Source: Pirellulales bacterium
GTDB lineage: Bacteria > Planctomycetota > Planctomycetia > Pirellulales > Thermoguttaceae
Assembly: GCA_016931075.1 (NCBI GenBank)
Contig: JAFGFF010000439.1
Location: 1 to 60,647, forward strand
Length of the DNA stretch: 60,647 nt
Direction: 5' to 3'
Numbering within the stretch: the first letter of the stretch is position 1; every line of letters begins with the position of its first letter. The notes below the pieces were generated by a model, which worked only from the letters and a program-made list of their open reading frames with translations, searched no databases and was not told the origin of the DNA. The translations under genes and the position numbers were made by a program. Of the stretch, positions 52,430-60,647 are shown in pieces.

Positions 52430-53665
52430 GTGAAAACGGTTCGACCCCTATTCGTATCGACCTATCCGCCGGAAGAGTGCGGACTGGCGACGTTTACCCG
52501 GGACTCGGCCGACGCGGTGGACTTGGCGGCGGGCGAGGCGATTTCCTCGTTGGCGGCAATCCAAAAGATACCCGAGCTGTGCTACGACGACCCTCGCGTG
52601 GTTTACACCATTGACAACAGTCGCCCCGGCGCGTACCGTTCGGCGGCGGAGGTGGTCAACGACGGCCCGTGCGATGTCGTGAGCTTGCAGCACGAATTCG
52701 GTCTCTACCCGGGCCCATGGGGTTCCGAGGTGCTGGACTTCGTGCATCAGTGCCGCAAGCCCATTGTCACCACGTTCCACACGCTCTTGACCGAGCCCAC
52801 CGCGCTGCCGCAGTTCATCATCCACAGCCTGGCAACCCGCAGCCAAGGCATCATCGTGATGACGAGAGTCGCGGCCAGGTTGTTGCAGAGGGTCTACCAC
52901 GTGTCCGGGATGAAGGTCCGGGTGATTCCCCACGGAGTGCCGGAGGCTCCTTGTCAGCGGGACGGCGCGCATAAGACACGGCTGGGATTCGCGGGCCGCC
53001 GGGTGATTTGCACCTTCGGGCTGATCAATCGAGGAAAAGGGTTGGAATACATGATCCAGGCGATGCCTCGGATCGTTGCCGAGTGTCCCGATGCAATCTA
53101 CCTGATCGTGGGCGTGACCCACCCGCAGGTCAAACGTCACGAAGGGGAGGTCTACCGCGAGAGCCTGATCGAGATGGCCGACTCGCTCGGCGTGGGCGCG
53201 CATGTGCGTTTCGTCAACAAGTATCTCAGCCTTCCCGACCTCCTGGCCCATTTGCAGGCCTGCGACGTGTACGTCACGCCCTATCCCGGAAAAGACCAGA
53301 TTGCCAGCGGCACCCTGGCCTACGCCTTGGCCGCGGGAGGAGCCGTGGTCAGCACTCCTTACCTGTACGCCCAGGAAGTCCTCGCCGAGGGGCGGGGCCT
53401 GCTCGTGCCGTTCGGACAAAGCGACGCCATGGCGGAGGCGACATTGCGATTCCTCACGGACACCGCGTTCCAAATCGAGACGCGCCGTCGTGCCTACCAG
53501 TACGCAAAGCCGATGTTCTGGCCGAATGTGGGCCGGGAATACTTGGAGTTCTTCACTCACGTCGCCTCGGCCAAGGAGACGTCGGTTGCCCCTTTGCGCC
53601 GCGAAACGTCCGTATCGTCAGGCGGCAAGCGGCAGCCGGCACCACTTATGCAAGGGGGCCAATAA
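52430..53665 (+). CDS. GT4-family glycosyltransferase
   Basis: 411 aa from GTG 52430 with AGGAGG 6 nt upstream. An N-terminal donor fold ([41 protein letters not shown]) is followed by the GT-B C-half ([52 protein letters not shown]). It most resembles mannosyltransferase-like GT4 enzymes. It leads a four-gene sugar module whose other members include two GH130 proteins, so a beta-mannoside or mannosyl-glycan is the likely theme. Confidence 0.88.
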   Translation: MKTVRPLFVSTYPPEECGLATFTRDSADAVDLAAGEAISSLAAIQKIPELCYDDPRVVYTIDNSRPGAYRSAAEVVNDGPCDVVSLQHEFGLYPGPWGSEVLDFVHQCRKPIVTTFHTLLTEPTALPQFIIHSLATRSQGIIVMTRVAARLLQRVYHVSGMKVRVIPHGVPEAPCQRDGAHKTRLGFAGRRVICTFGLINRGKGLEYMIQAMPRIVAECPDAIYLIVGVTHPQVKRHEGEVYRESLIEMADSLGVGAHVRFVNKYLSLPDLLAHLQACDVYVTPYPGKDQIASGTLAYALAAGGAVVSTPYLYAQEVLAEGRGLLVPFGQSDAMAEATLRFLTDTAFQIETRRRAYQYAKPMFWPNVGREYLEFFTHVASAKETSVAPLRRETSVSSGGKRQPAPLMQGGQ

Positions 53666-54771
53666 TGTGCGTCATAGACGGAATCGCCTTGAACCACCTG
53701 GACCGCATGACGGACTCGACCGGATTGATCCAGCATGCCATTTACAGCATCCCACGGCGCGAGAGCGGCTATACGACCGACGACAACGCCCGGGCGCTGC
53801 GCCTTTGCACGCGTCTGTGGGAACGAAAGCGGTCGGAACGCATGCTCGGCCGGGTGACGACCTATCTGAGCTTCCTGGAACATGCCCGATGTCCCGTCCG
53901 CGGATTCCACAACTTCCTGGGTTACCAGCGCGACTGGCTGGATGCCGAAGGCACGGGCGATTGCCAAGGTCAGGCGGTCCGCGCGCTGGCCGAGGTCCTC
54001 GGCAGCAGTTTGCCCGACGGGTACCGCGCGGTGGCCCGGGAACTGATCGACGCGGTGACGCCCGCCCTGGCCGACCTTCGTAGCCTGCGTGCTCAGGCCT
54101 ATGTGATCTTGGCATGGGGACACCTGGCGACGCACGGCGTGGAGGATTTTGACGCGATCGAGAGCGTTGCCCGATCCGCGGCACAGCGTCTCATGGAATG
54201 CTACCACCGGTCCGAACGCCCGGATTGGCCCTGGTTCGAATCGCGCATGACCTATGCCAATGCGGTGTTGCCGCATGCCCTGTTCGTGGCCGCTGAGTGT
54301 TGGCCGGAGGAGAGGCTTCTCGACGTGGCGAAAGCAACGTTCGCTTTATTGGACCGCGAGACGACCGTCGAGGATGTGTTTTGGCCGGTGGGCAGCAGCG
54401 ATTGGTATCCCCGCGGCGAAGAGAAGTCGCGGTACGATCAGCAACCGGTCGAGGCGGTCACCATGGCGGAAGCCGCGTTGGCGGCATTCGCTTTGTCGGG
54501 CGAGGAGAGATACTTGGACACGTTCCGTCGCGCGCACACCTGGTTTCATGGCCGAAACAGCCTTCGTCAGCCGCTCGCGGACGTTCACTGCGGCTCCTGC
54601 TGCGACGGTCTGCTGCCGTCAGGCGTAAACCGAAATCAAGGAGCGGAATCCACACTTGCCTATTTGTGGACAGAACTAATCAACAAGGACAACTTAATAT
54701 GTGCCGAGAATCAAGACCCACCAGTCAATACGCGGAATTATTCCATCGCCACGGCGACAACCCCATCCTGA
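53665..54771 (+). CDS. (alpha/alpha)-barrel-like glycosidase/glycosyltransferase partner
   Basis: 368 aa from ATG 53665; start and previous stop form TAATG. GLIQHAIYSIPRRESGYTTDD, NARALRLCTRLW, NFLGYQRDWLDAEGTGDCQGQ and RPDWPWFESRMTYANAVLPH are typical of helical-barrel proteins found with GT4/GH130 genes and often labelled as glycosyltransferases. Acidic residues (TTDDNAR, EGTGDCQG) may be catalytic. Function unproven. The 3' end overlaps the next gene by 73 nt. Confidence 0.78.
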   Translation: MCVIDGIALNHLDRMTDSTGLIQHAIYSIPRRESGYTTDDNARALRLCTRLWERKRSERMLGRVTTYLSFLEHARCPVRGFHNFLGYQRDWLDAEGTGDCQGQAVRALAEVLGSSLPDGYRAVARELIDAVTPALADLRSLRAQAYVILAWGHLATHGVEDFDAIESVARSAAQRLMECYHRSERPDWPWFESRMTYANAVLPHALFVAAECWPEERLLDVAKATFALLDRETTVEDVFWPVGSSDWYPRGEEKSRYDQQPVEAVTMAEAALAAFALSGEERYLDTFRRAHTWFHGRNSLRQPLADVHCGSCCDGLLPSGVNRNQGAESTLAYLWTELINKDNLICAENQDPPVNTRNYSIATATTPS

Positions 54772-55709
54772 CAGCCCGAGACTGGCCGTATCCGGCCCAC
54801 GCGGTGTTCAATGCGGGCGCGTGCCAACTGGGCGACGAAACGGTTCTGCTCGCGCGAGTTGAAGACCGTCGCGGAATCTCGCACCTGACGGTGGCCCGGA
54901 GCGGCAACGGCGTGTCGGACTGGCGGATCGACTCGAAGCCCAGCTTTGCGTCTGATCCGACAGACTACCCGGAAGAAGCATGGGGCCTGGAAGACGCTCG
55001 CCTGACCTGGGTGGAGGACCGCGGCCATTGGATCATTGCCTACACGGCCTACTCGGCCAGCGGACCGCTGGTGTCGTTGGCCGAGACGAAAGACTTCACC
55101 TCGTTCAACCGGCTCGGTCCGGTCATGCCCCCCGAGGATAAGGACGCGGCCATCTTTCCTCGCCGGTTTGGTGGCCGATATGCGATGATACATCGGCCAG
55201 TTTCCGCGGGGAGTTCGGGCGCTCACATCTGGCTTTCCTTCTCGCCTGACCTTACGCATTGGGGCGACCACCACGTCCTCTTTCACGCCAGGCGTGGCGC
55301 CTGGTGGGATGCCAACAAGATCGGTCTGAGCACGCCTCCGTTGGAAACCTCGGAGGGCTGGTTGATCCTTTACCACGGTGTGCGAGTAACCGCCGGCGGG
55401 TGTCTCTATCGACTTGGACTCGCGTTGCTGGACCTGGACGACCCCTGTCGGGTTCTTCGCCGGAGCGACGAATGGATCTTTGCCCCCGAGATGCTCTACG
55501 AGCGTCAGGGGGACGTCAACGGCGTCGTGTTCCCCTGCGGCTGGATTGTGGACAAGCCCACCGGCGCGATCCGTCTCTATTACGGCGGTGCGGACACCTG
55601 TCTGGGCCTGGCCACCGCCCAACTCTCCGACATGCTAGACTATCTTGGGACGTGTCCTGCCCCTCCGGCACGCAAACGAGCACGAATGGCTCCGCCGGAC
55701 GACAAGTGA
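54699..55709 (+). CDS. GH130 family glycoside phosphorylase-like protein
   Basis: 336 aa from ATG 54699 (AAGGA upstream), length usual for the family. NPILTARDWPYPAHAVFNAG, ARVEDRRGISHLTVARS, YPEEAWGLEDARLTWVEDRG and KDAAIFPRRFGGRYAMIHRP are GH130 landmarks; the GLEDAR aspartate is the usual general acid. Later DANKIGLSTPPLETSEGWLI and RLYYGGADT. GH130 enzymes phosphorolyse beta-mannosides (beta-1,4-Man-Glc, beta-1,2-mannan and others). The exact linkage is not deducible. Confidence 0.9.
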   Translation: MCRESRPTSQYAELFHRHGDNPILTARDWPYPAHAVFNAGACQLGDETVLLARVEDRRGISHLTVARSGNGVSDWRIDSKPSFASDPTDYPEEAWGLEDARLTWVEDRGHWIIAYTAYSASGPLVSLAETKDFTSFNRLGPVMPPEDKDAAIFPRRFGGRYAMIHRPVSAGSSGAHIWLSFSPDLTHWGDHHVLFHARRGAWWDANKIGLSTPPLETSEGWLILYHGVRVTAGGCLYRLGLALLDLDDPCRVLRRSDEWIFAPEMLYERQGDVNGVVFPCGWIVDKPTGAIRLYYGGADTCLGLATAQLSDMLDYLGTCPAPPARKRARMAPPDDK

Positions 55710-55734
55710 GTTGGGCAGCCGAAACCGAGGTGCC

Positions 55735-57219
55735 ATGTCTCGAGCGGGGAATCACAAAGGCCGACGTGATGCTCTGAAGGTCCGGCGGCTGCCGGTCACC
55801 TTCATCAGCGATATTCGCCGTGTCATTACGCGGTTCTTCGATCCCGGCGGGGAGGCGAGGATCCGCGGTATCATCGAGCGAGTCAGCGGTCTCAGCGGTG
55901 GGCAAGTCGACCGTTTATTGGACGAGGTGTTTCTGAAGTTCCGTGCCCGCCACGACAACATCGTCTCCGTGCTCGATGAGAATTACCGCACGGCCATGGC
56001 CATGGTCGACCGCTCGGACGACTTCTCGCACAATCGCCGCCTGCTGATCGGGTCTTACTTGACCGCCGAGTATTCGATCGAATCGGCGGCGCTGTTCAAC
56101 CCGTCGATCGTCCCGCATCACAACCAGCGCGACCTTCCCGACGGCGCGGTGCGGTTCGTCATGAGCCTCCGTGCCACGGGCGAGGGACACGTGTCGTCGA
56201 TCGTCTTCCGCACCGGCGTCATTACTTCCGATCACCAGATCCAAATCGACCCATGCCCTCGCCTTGCCAGGCCCGTCCGCATTGTCCCCGACAAGCAATA
56301 CGACAAGCGGTTGTTTCGTCGCAAGCTCCGAGAGATCGGCGTGCCTGACGAGACGGTGGCTCTAGTCATGGATCGCCTTGCCGACTCTTTCACTTCGGCA
56401 CAACTTGAACACGCCATCACCGAAGCCCGAGAGGCGGCGCCCGAGAAGCTACCGTTCGAGAACACGCTCCAGGATATCCGCTGGCTGGCCAACTCGAACT
56501 ACCATCTGGAGCTTCCCCGAGAAGCGGAAGTGTCCGAGGCGGTCATCTTCCCCCAAACCAGCAATGAAAGCCACGGAATCGAAGACTTGCGCATGGTTCG
56601 CTTCGTGGATGACGACGGCACCGTCAACTACTACGGCACCTACACCGCCTTCGACGGCTACCGCGTGCTCCCGCAACTCATCGAAACCAGCGACTTCCTC
56701 AGTGTCGGCGTGCATACAATCAACGGCGCGTGCGCTCAAAATAAGGGCATGGCACTGTTCCCGCGGCGGATCGGTGGGCACTATGTGATGTGTTCCCGCA
56801 TCGACGGTGAGAACCTCTTCATCATGTACTCTGACATCGTTCACTTCTGGGAAACCGCCGAACTGCTCCAGACACCCCGCTCGCCCTGGGAATTCATCCA
56901 GATCGGCAACTGCGGCTCCCCCTTGGAAACGCCGGAAGGCTGGCTGCTGCTGACCCACGGTGTTGGACCAATGCGTACTTACTGCATCGGCGCCATGCTG
57001 CTGGACCTTAACGACCCGTTGAAGGTGATCGGCTGTCTCGACGAGCCATTGATCACGCCCACCGAAAAGGAACGTGACGGCTACGTGCCAAACGTGGCTT
57101 ACTCCTGTGGAGCGATGATCCATAACGGGCAACTCTATCTGCCGTTCGCCACGTCCGACATGATTACCCGCATGGCGATGATCTCACTTGATTCCCTGCT
57201 GAACCGACTTGTCAGCTAA
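55735..57219 (+). CDS. Long GH130 family protein
   Basis: 494 aa from ATG 55735 (GAGG upstream). The N-terminal about 150 residues are helical and typical of the long GH130 subfamily (RIRGIIERVSGLSGGQVDRL, HNRRLLIGSYLTAEYSIESA, ALFNPSIVPHHNQ). The catalytic propeller begins near residue 290 (NESHGIEDLRMVRFVDDDG), with NKGMALFPRRIGGHYVMCSR and SPLETPEGWLLLTHGVGPM. The GIEDLR aspartate corresponds to the acid. It partners with the shorter GH130 gene; together they could break down or remodel the polymer made by the GT4 enzyme. Confidence 0.9.
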   Translation: MSRAGNHKGRRDALKVRRLPVTFISDIRRVITRFFDPGGEARIRGIIERVSGLSGGQVDRLLDEVFLKFRARHDNIVSVLDENYRTAMAMVDRSDDFSHNRRLLIGSYLTAEYSIESAALFNPSIVPHHNQRDLPDGAVRFVMSLRATGEGHVSSIVFRTGVITSDHQIQIDPCPRLARPVRIVPDKQYDKRLFRRKLREIGVPDETVALVMDRLADSFTSAQLEHAITEAREAAPEKLPFENTLQDIRWLANSNYHLELPREAEVSEAVIFPQTSNESHGIEDLRMVRFVDDDGTVNYYGTYTAFDGYRVLPQLIETSDFLSVGVHTINGACAQNKGMALFPRRIGGHYVMCSRIDGENLFIMYSDIVHFWETAELLQTPRSPWEFIQIGNCGSPLETPEGWLLLTHGVGPMRTYCIGAMLLDLNDPLKVIGCLDEPLITPTEKERDGYVPNVAYSCGAMIHNGQLYLPFATSDMITRMAMISLDSLLNRLVS

Positions 57220-57281
57220 TGTGGCAGTGTGGGCCCAGTTGAGCGACACAGAAAGACAGGTGTCCGAGATGCCGAAAGAAG

Positions 57282-57523
57282 GTTGTGAGATTCCCGCTCT
57301 TGGCCCCATCCGTCCTTCGGAAGAGAAGCAGCCTGCTGGCATAGACGATCTCGGTGGGCACACGATGGCACAGATGTGGCACAGAACCCTTGCTGAGCGG
57401 TGCGAAATCGTGGAAAATATGGAAAGTGAGGTGAGGTTGGACGCCTCGCAGCCGTCTACGTAAACCCAATCAAATTCAGGAAATACGTTCGTCCCTCTCC
57501 GCCGGAAGAAGCCTGCGCAGCAT
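57282..57523. repeat. Right-end module of island 2
   Basis: Counterpart of 43908-44174, ending in a tRNA fragment. Directly follows the GH130 gene. Confidence 0.75.
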
Positions 57524-57568
57524 GGCCTCCGGAGCCGAAGGTTACAGGTTCGAATCCTGTCGGGGATA
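57524..57568 (+). other. Attachment-site copy: perfect 45-bp repeat of the tRNA-Arg 3' half
   Basis: Identical to 26833-26877, from the anticodon stem through the acceptor end and discriminator base. Marks the distal border of the tandem islands. The sequence after it (TTTAAATCC...) is not the left-end module. Confidence 0.88.
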
Positions 57569-57859
57569 TTTAAATCCTTATCGCGTAGCTTCTTTGGGCC
57601 TATTGCACTCTCGACTTTTCGAGCCGAAGGTTGACGGCTCAAATTCATCCGGGGGATGCTTCTCAAAGAACTGCCTGAGCACGACTTGTGTCGATTCTGT
57701 GAAAAACCACCTTTGAGAGCCCTTTCACTTTTCACAGAATTTCACAAAATCGACCTCTTCCTGGCTCCTGCTTGCCTTCTCGACCGCACTTCAAGAAGAA
57801 CAAAGAGCTCCTCCGGTGTGCGCAGCCATGACAGCCGGCTATCAATATACGCTAGTTCA
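57569..57859. other. Chromosomal flank with tRNA-like trace and inverted repeat
   Basis: No gene. At 57618-57657 GAGCCGAAGGTT, then TCAAATTC and CCGGGGGAT recall the tRNA 3' half (very degenerate). ATTCTGTGAA (57694-57703) and TTCACAGAAT (57731-57740) form a 10-bp inverted repeat. A CAATATA/TATATTG hairpin lies before the oxidoreductase stop. Confidence 0.5.
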
Positions 57860-59053
57860 CTATATTGAAAACTGCGGGATCTTCATTCTCTCACCGTTTT
57901 TCATTGCCGAGTGGTGAGCGATGATGCCGGACATGCTCAGGTTCAACGCCATGGTGATGTCAACTAGCGGCTTACGGTTTTCGAGGATCGACATGACGAA
58001 CTCGTTCATGAGATAGGTGCTCGATCCGCCGTGGTGGCCCGCCTCAAGCCCTGGTGGGAGCGGCGGTTTTTTCATGTCGACGCCTTTAGTGTCGATGGCT
58101 TGCGGTTTTCCGTAGTACGTTCCCTTTTGAGCTCGGATTCGGCCTTTTTCGCCATGGTCGCCCGGCGTATCCCAACTAACGGCCATGCGAGCCATGCCGC
58201 CTTCGCTGGTGCGGAACAGGGCGATTTCGGTACCGAACGGGTTTTTGTAACGGTTGCCGTCCGGCATCAGATGAGGAATGATGCTTGGCATGCCCATGCA
58301 GGTGACTTCGGTGAAGCTGCCGTTGCCTACCGCGTTGTAATAGGCATTGGAGTGCGTTGGGTAGTATTGTGGCGGAAGGCCGATTCGCCAGCCTTTGTAG
58401 GAAGGGATCGGCTTAGACATATAGTGATAGTATTCTCCTTCGCTGTAAATCAGTTTTCCGAGCCGTCCGGCCTTGTAGAGCTGTTGCATGGCATACAGAT
58501 CGGAATGAAGAACACTCGTTTCGAATAGCATGTAGTTCAGGCTCTTCGCTTTCTTCACTGTTTCGAAGAGCTTGAATCCGTCTTCCAGATTCTCGAAAAC
58601 CGCCGGCACTGCCGAGCAGACATGCTTTCCGTGTTCCAGCGCCAAACAGCAAAGCCGTGCATGACTTGGGGCGTCGGTCGCGCAGAAGATCGCCTCGATA
58701 TGGTCGTCTTTGACCATCTTTTCAAACGATGGATATGTTTTGTTGCATCGACACGTTTTCGTCATCTCGGCGAGACGTTTGGGAATCAGATCCGTCACGG
58801 CGACAACCTCGACGTTGGGATGATCTTGGAAATGAAACGCGGGGCCGAATCGGCAGACGCCGTTGCCCGCGATTCCGACACGGATCTTCCGATCGGAGAC
58901 CGGTTCCCATTTCTTCTCGGACTTTACCCCGTCGCCTTTGTCCTCAAAGCCTTGTTTCGGATTATCCTTGGCCAAGACGAGCTTGCTGAGTCCAAAGGCG
59001 GCAGCGCCCAACCCGGCCGTTTTGAAAAATGAGCGACGTGTCGTGTGTTTCAT
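57860..59053 (-). CDS. Tat-exported Gfo/Idh/MocA-family oxidoreductase
   Basis: 397 aa. Twin-arginine signal TTRRSFFKTAGLGAAAFGLS. NAD-binding Rossmann fold (IRVGIAGNGVCRFGPAFHFQ, VEVVAVTDLIPKRL), then EAIFCATDAPSHARLCCLAL and the EKP-like site replaced by SAVPAVFEN. The C-terminal GFO_IDH domain follows. The family oxidises or epimerises sugars and inositols; planctomycetes have many exported copies. The usual catalytic Lys of EKP is not present at that site, so catalysis may differ. AAGGA lies 9 nt upstream of the ATG. Confidence 0.9.
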   Translation of the reverse strand: MKHTTRRSFFKTAGLGAAAFGLSKLVLAKDNPKQGFEDKGDGVKSEKKWEPVSDRKIRVGIAGNGVCRFGPAFHFQDHPNVEVVAVTDLIPKRLAEMTKTCRCNKTYPSFEKMVKDDHIEAIFCATDAPSHARLCCLALEHGKHVCSAVPAVFENLEDGFKLFETVKKAKSLNYMLFETSVLHSDLYAMQQLYKAGRLGKLIYSEGEYYHYMSKPIPSYKGWRIGLPPQYYPTHSNAYYNAVGNGSFTEVTCMGMPSIIPHLMPDGNRYKNPFGTEIALFRTSEGGMARMAVSWDTPGDHGEKGRIRAQKGTYYGKPQAIDTKGVDMKKPPLPPGLEAGHHGGSSTYLMNEFVMSILENRKPLVDITMALNLSMSGIIAHHSAMKNGERMKIPQFSI

Positions 59054-59188
59054 GACGATAGTCCTTCTGAAAGCTACAGCGATTACCTGATTCTGAATAC
59101 GGATTTCGCAACCCGCTGGATTGGATGGTCTTCAAGTTGGCCTCTTTTCCAAAGGCCTCTCGGTTCGCCAAGCCTTGGCGTGATCCTG

Positions 59189-60070
59189 TCACGTCAAGCG
59201 ATTATTGGTGAGCGTTGTATGGTTGGTGCGGATATGATTGACAAGTGCCCGTCGCGCTGCGCCGCGGTCTCCTCGGAGCATTGCGGCGAGGATCTCACGA
59301 TGATGTCGGATTGCCTCGGTGGCGGCATCCGAGTCGGCTGGTCCTCGGTCCACTCTAGTTTCCTGCTCCCAGTCGAACAGCACATCAAAGTACAATCCGT
59401 GGCGAGCAAAGAAATCCTGGATATACGAATTTCCTGATTTCTCGATGATGTACGAATGAAGTGAATTATCCACCAAGGGTCGTTCATTTCTATTCTTGGG
59501 AAGCGCGTTGCGGTCGTAGATTCGCTGGAGCGTTTCTTTCTCAAGATGGTCCCAGGCCAAATTGAGCGCTTTGAGTTCCAGGACCTCGCGGACTTCCAGG
59601 TAGGCTTCGAGATCCTCTTGACGAAAGGGCCGCAGCCGCCATCCGCGTCGGGCCACGTGTTCAAGCAACCCAACGCCCGACAAACGATGCAGAATCTGTC
59701 GCGCAGCGGTACGGCTGATCTCATAACGATCGGCCACCTCTTGCTCGCGGACAAAGATCGGCTCGCCCCGCAGGCTTTCTTTCACAAGATCGCGAGCAAT
59801 CTGTTCCGAGGGATCGCTCGGCGGCTTGATGGTGGATGCCCCCTTCTTGAGCTTGCCGCGTCTCACCTTTCGCGGATTAACCGCCAACCGGCCATTGGGC
59901 TTTTTGAGAAGCCAGTTTTCTTCGATGAGGCTGTCGACGGCGATGCGAACCGGCGTCATGCTCACTCCATAGTGACTTGCCAGACTCTGGAGCGTCAGCG
60001 AGCAAGGAAGGCTACCGCCGCCTTGAATGCAAGTAGCCAAGTTATCTTTGATATAGTCGGTCCAGGTCAC
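59189..60070 (-). CDS. GntR-family regulator with two winged helices and FCD-like domain
   Basis: 293 aa from GTG 60070 without a clear SD. A first wHTH (LQSLASHYGVSMTPVRIAVD) near residues 10-60, a basic linker (RKVRRGKLKKG), and a second GntR wHTH (EQIARDLVKESLRGE, VADRYEISRTAARQILHRL) at about 90-160. The helical C-terminal domain is FCD-like (YLEVREVLELKALNLAWDHL, HHREILAAMLRGDRGAARRA). It is probably a repressor of the neighbouring aminotransferase or oxidoreductase genes. Confidence 0.85.
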   Translation of the reverse strand: MTWTDYIKDNLATCIQGGGSLPCSLTLQSLASHYGVSMTPVRIAVDSLIEENWLLKKPNGRLAVNPRKVRRGKLKKGASTIKPPSDPSEQIARDLVKESLRGEPIFVREQEVADRYEISRTAARQILHRLSGVGLLEHVARRGWRLRPFRQEDLEAYLEVREVLELKALNLAWDHLEKETLQRIYDRNALPKNRNERPLVDNSLHSYIIEKSGNSYIQDFFARHGLYFDVLFDWEQETRVDRGPADSDAATEAIRHHREILAAMLRGDRGAARRALVNHIRTNHTTLTNNRLT

Positions 60071-60237
60071 GGTTCAGAGGGGGAGGAGATTTATTGATCT
60101 ACGCAAAAAATGTGACGCCCTCCATCTCGGATTGTCGAATTGGTGTCACCACTCATGCGAAGGTCCGTGTAATGCTTCCTGTCATAACTCGAAATATGCC
60201 GCTGGATTCCTTCTCGATGGGGGCTTTGGCAAGCCTC

Positions 60238-60266
60238 TTGACACCATCATGAATTCGTATTCTAAT
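60238..60266 (+). promoter_or_regulatory. Sigma-70 promoter of the aminotransferase gene
   Basis: TTGACA at 60238-60243, 17-bp spacer, TCTAAT at 60261-60266. Start of transcription expected near 60273. Confidence 0.65.
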
Positions 60267-60312
60267 TGTTATTGATGTATATGTCAAGTTCTTTCTGGGG
60301 GAAACGACAACC

Positions 60313-60647
60313 ATGTCAAGTTGGCGTTGTGACCAATATAAGCCTCTATTGAAACGCACGTTTTTGGACTACCAGCAGACGTCGGAAGTTTTCGAAGATC
60401 CCTTGATCTTCGAACGAGCCGAAGGGCTCTATTATTGGGACGTAAAGAACAACCGCTACTTTGACGCCATCGGAGGGATCTTTGTTGCGCTACTGGGACA
60501 TCGACATCCGAGGATCCTTGAAGCAGTCCGACGACAAATGAACCGTATGACGTTTGCGCCACCGTTGCATGGAATCGCCGAGATCACGCTCGATTTTGTC
60601 GAACGGCTCGGCTCGGTAGCGCCCGAGCCGCTAGGATTCGTCAAAGC
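60313..60647 (+). CDS. Class III aminotransferase, 5' part only
   Basis: About 111 residues before the window ends. From ATG 60313 (GGGGGA upstream): EGLYYWDVKNNRYFDAIGGI, FVALLGHRHPRILEAVRRQM and FAPPLHGIAEITLDFVERLG are the opening of PLP-dependent fold I class III enzymes. The catalytic lysine lies outside the window. The substrate (omega-amino acid, diamine or similar) is unknown. Confidence 0.85.
   Translation, partial: MSSWRCDQYKPLLKRTFLDYQQTSEVFEDPLIFERAEGLYYWDVKNNRYFDAIGGIFVALLGHRHPRILEAVRRQMNRMTFAPPLHGIAEITLDFVERLGSVAPEPLGFVK

Noticed and set aside
53008-53664. Upstream extension of the frame of the barrel protein into the GT4 gene
   Set aside because: Arg/Gly-rich shadow of the GT4 gene; the TAATG start at 53665 fits operon structure and family length.
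26833-57568. Three functional tRNA-Arg genes
   Set aside because: Only the first copy has the 5' acceptor strand and D arm; the other two begin at the anticodon stem.
57184-57735. 183-codon minus-strand frame with [12 protein letters not shown], and its partner at 44054-44284
   Set aside because: This is the antisense reading of tRNA-Arg fragments and the right-end modules, a known source of false gene calls.
1-60647. CRISPR array
   Set aside because: No regularly spaced direct repeats were seen; all repeats found are REP, MITE, island-end or tRNA-derived.

Overview
The window looks like a chromosome segment of a Planctomycetota bacterium, probably Pirellulales-like. The basis is five PEP-CTERM secreted proteins, a DUF1559 (prepilin-like, H-X9-DG) protein followed by a small regulatory-domain lipoprotein, a XylR-type AraC regulator, secreted BNR-4 proteins, a Tat-exported Gfo/Idh/MocA oxidoreductase and MPGGDGTGP (DUF5320) and NifX-like proteins. 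The genus is not determined. There is no rRNA or CRISPR array and one complete tRNA.

Region 1 (1-11600) is a secretome cluster: a partial protein joining a lectin-like domain to a BNR-4 domain, a XylR-like regulator, two PEP-CTERM proteins built from the same lectin-like domain, a DUF1559/lipoprotein pair, a free BNR-4 protein and a secreted protein of unknown function. Region 2 (11865-19570) holds a restriction endonuclease/adenine methyltransferase pair beside a decayed fragment of comM, a GntR/FCD regulator, a LamG PEP-CTERM protein, a REP-associated transposase (RAYT) with its REP palindromes and a captured gene, and the intact comM. Region 3 (19980-26404) has a PEP-CTERM glycerophosphodiesterase, another PEP-CTERM protein, a giant chemoreceptor with three tandem sensor repeats and a LivJ-like binding protein.

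Region 4 (26804-57568) is the most unusual part. A complete tRNA-Arg(CCG) at 26804 is followed by two further copies of its 3' half, at 44175 and 57524. The two intervals (about 17 kb and 13 kb) begin with the same about 260-bp left-end sequence and end with the same right-end sequence. I read this as two related integrative islands in tandem at one tRNA gene. No intact integrase was found. Island 1 carries a truncated yggS, a methyltransferase, a thioesterase, a NifX-like/zinc-ribbon group (one member broken by a 199-bp MITE with a 9-bp target duplication), an ETF beta-alpha fusion with ETF-quinone oxidoreductase, an ArsR regulator, thioredoxin-like proteins, a CoA-disulfide reductase-rhodanese fusion, a sigma-54 activator, a NUDIX hydrolase and a Thi4-like enzyme. 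The theme is redox and thiol chemistry. Island 2 carries a divergent DUF2294 gene and a long co-directional run: TPR-like protein, orphan microcompartment (BMC) shell protein, second DUF2294 protein, CsrA, SPFH protein, peroxiredoxin, YHS-like protein, B12/radical SAM enzyme, DUF502, LapA-like and DUF3309 membrane proteins. A GT4 glycosyltransferase, an (alpha/alpha)-barrel-like protein and two GH130 proteins follow. A structured, terminator-ended RNA precedes this run.

Region 5 (57860-60647) returns to ordinary chromosome: a Tat-exported oxidoreductase, a double-wHTH GntR regulator and the start of a class III aminotransferase.

Domain calls come from motifs and remembered family patterns, with no database search. 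Starts were chosen from visible Shine-Dalgarno (SD) sequences where possible.
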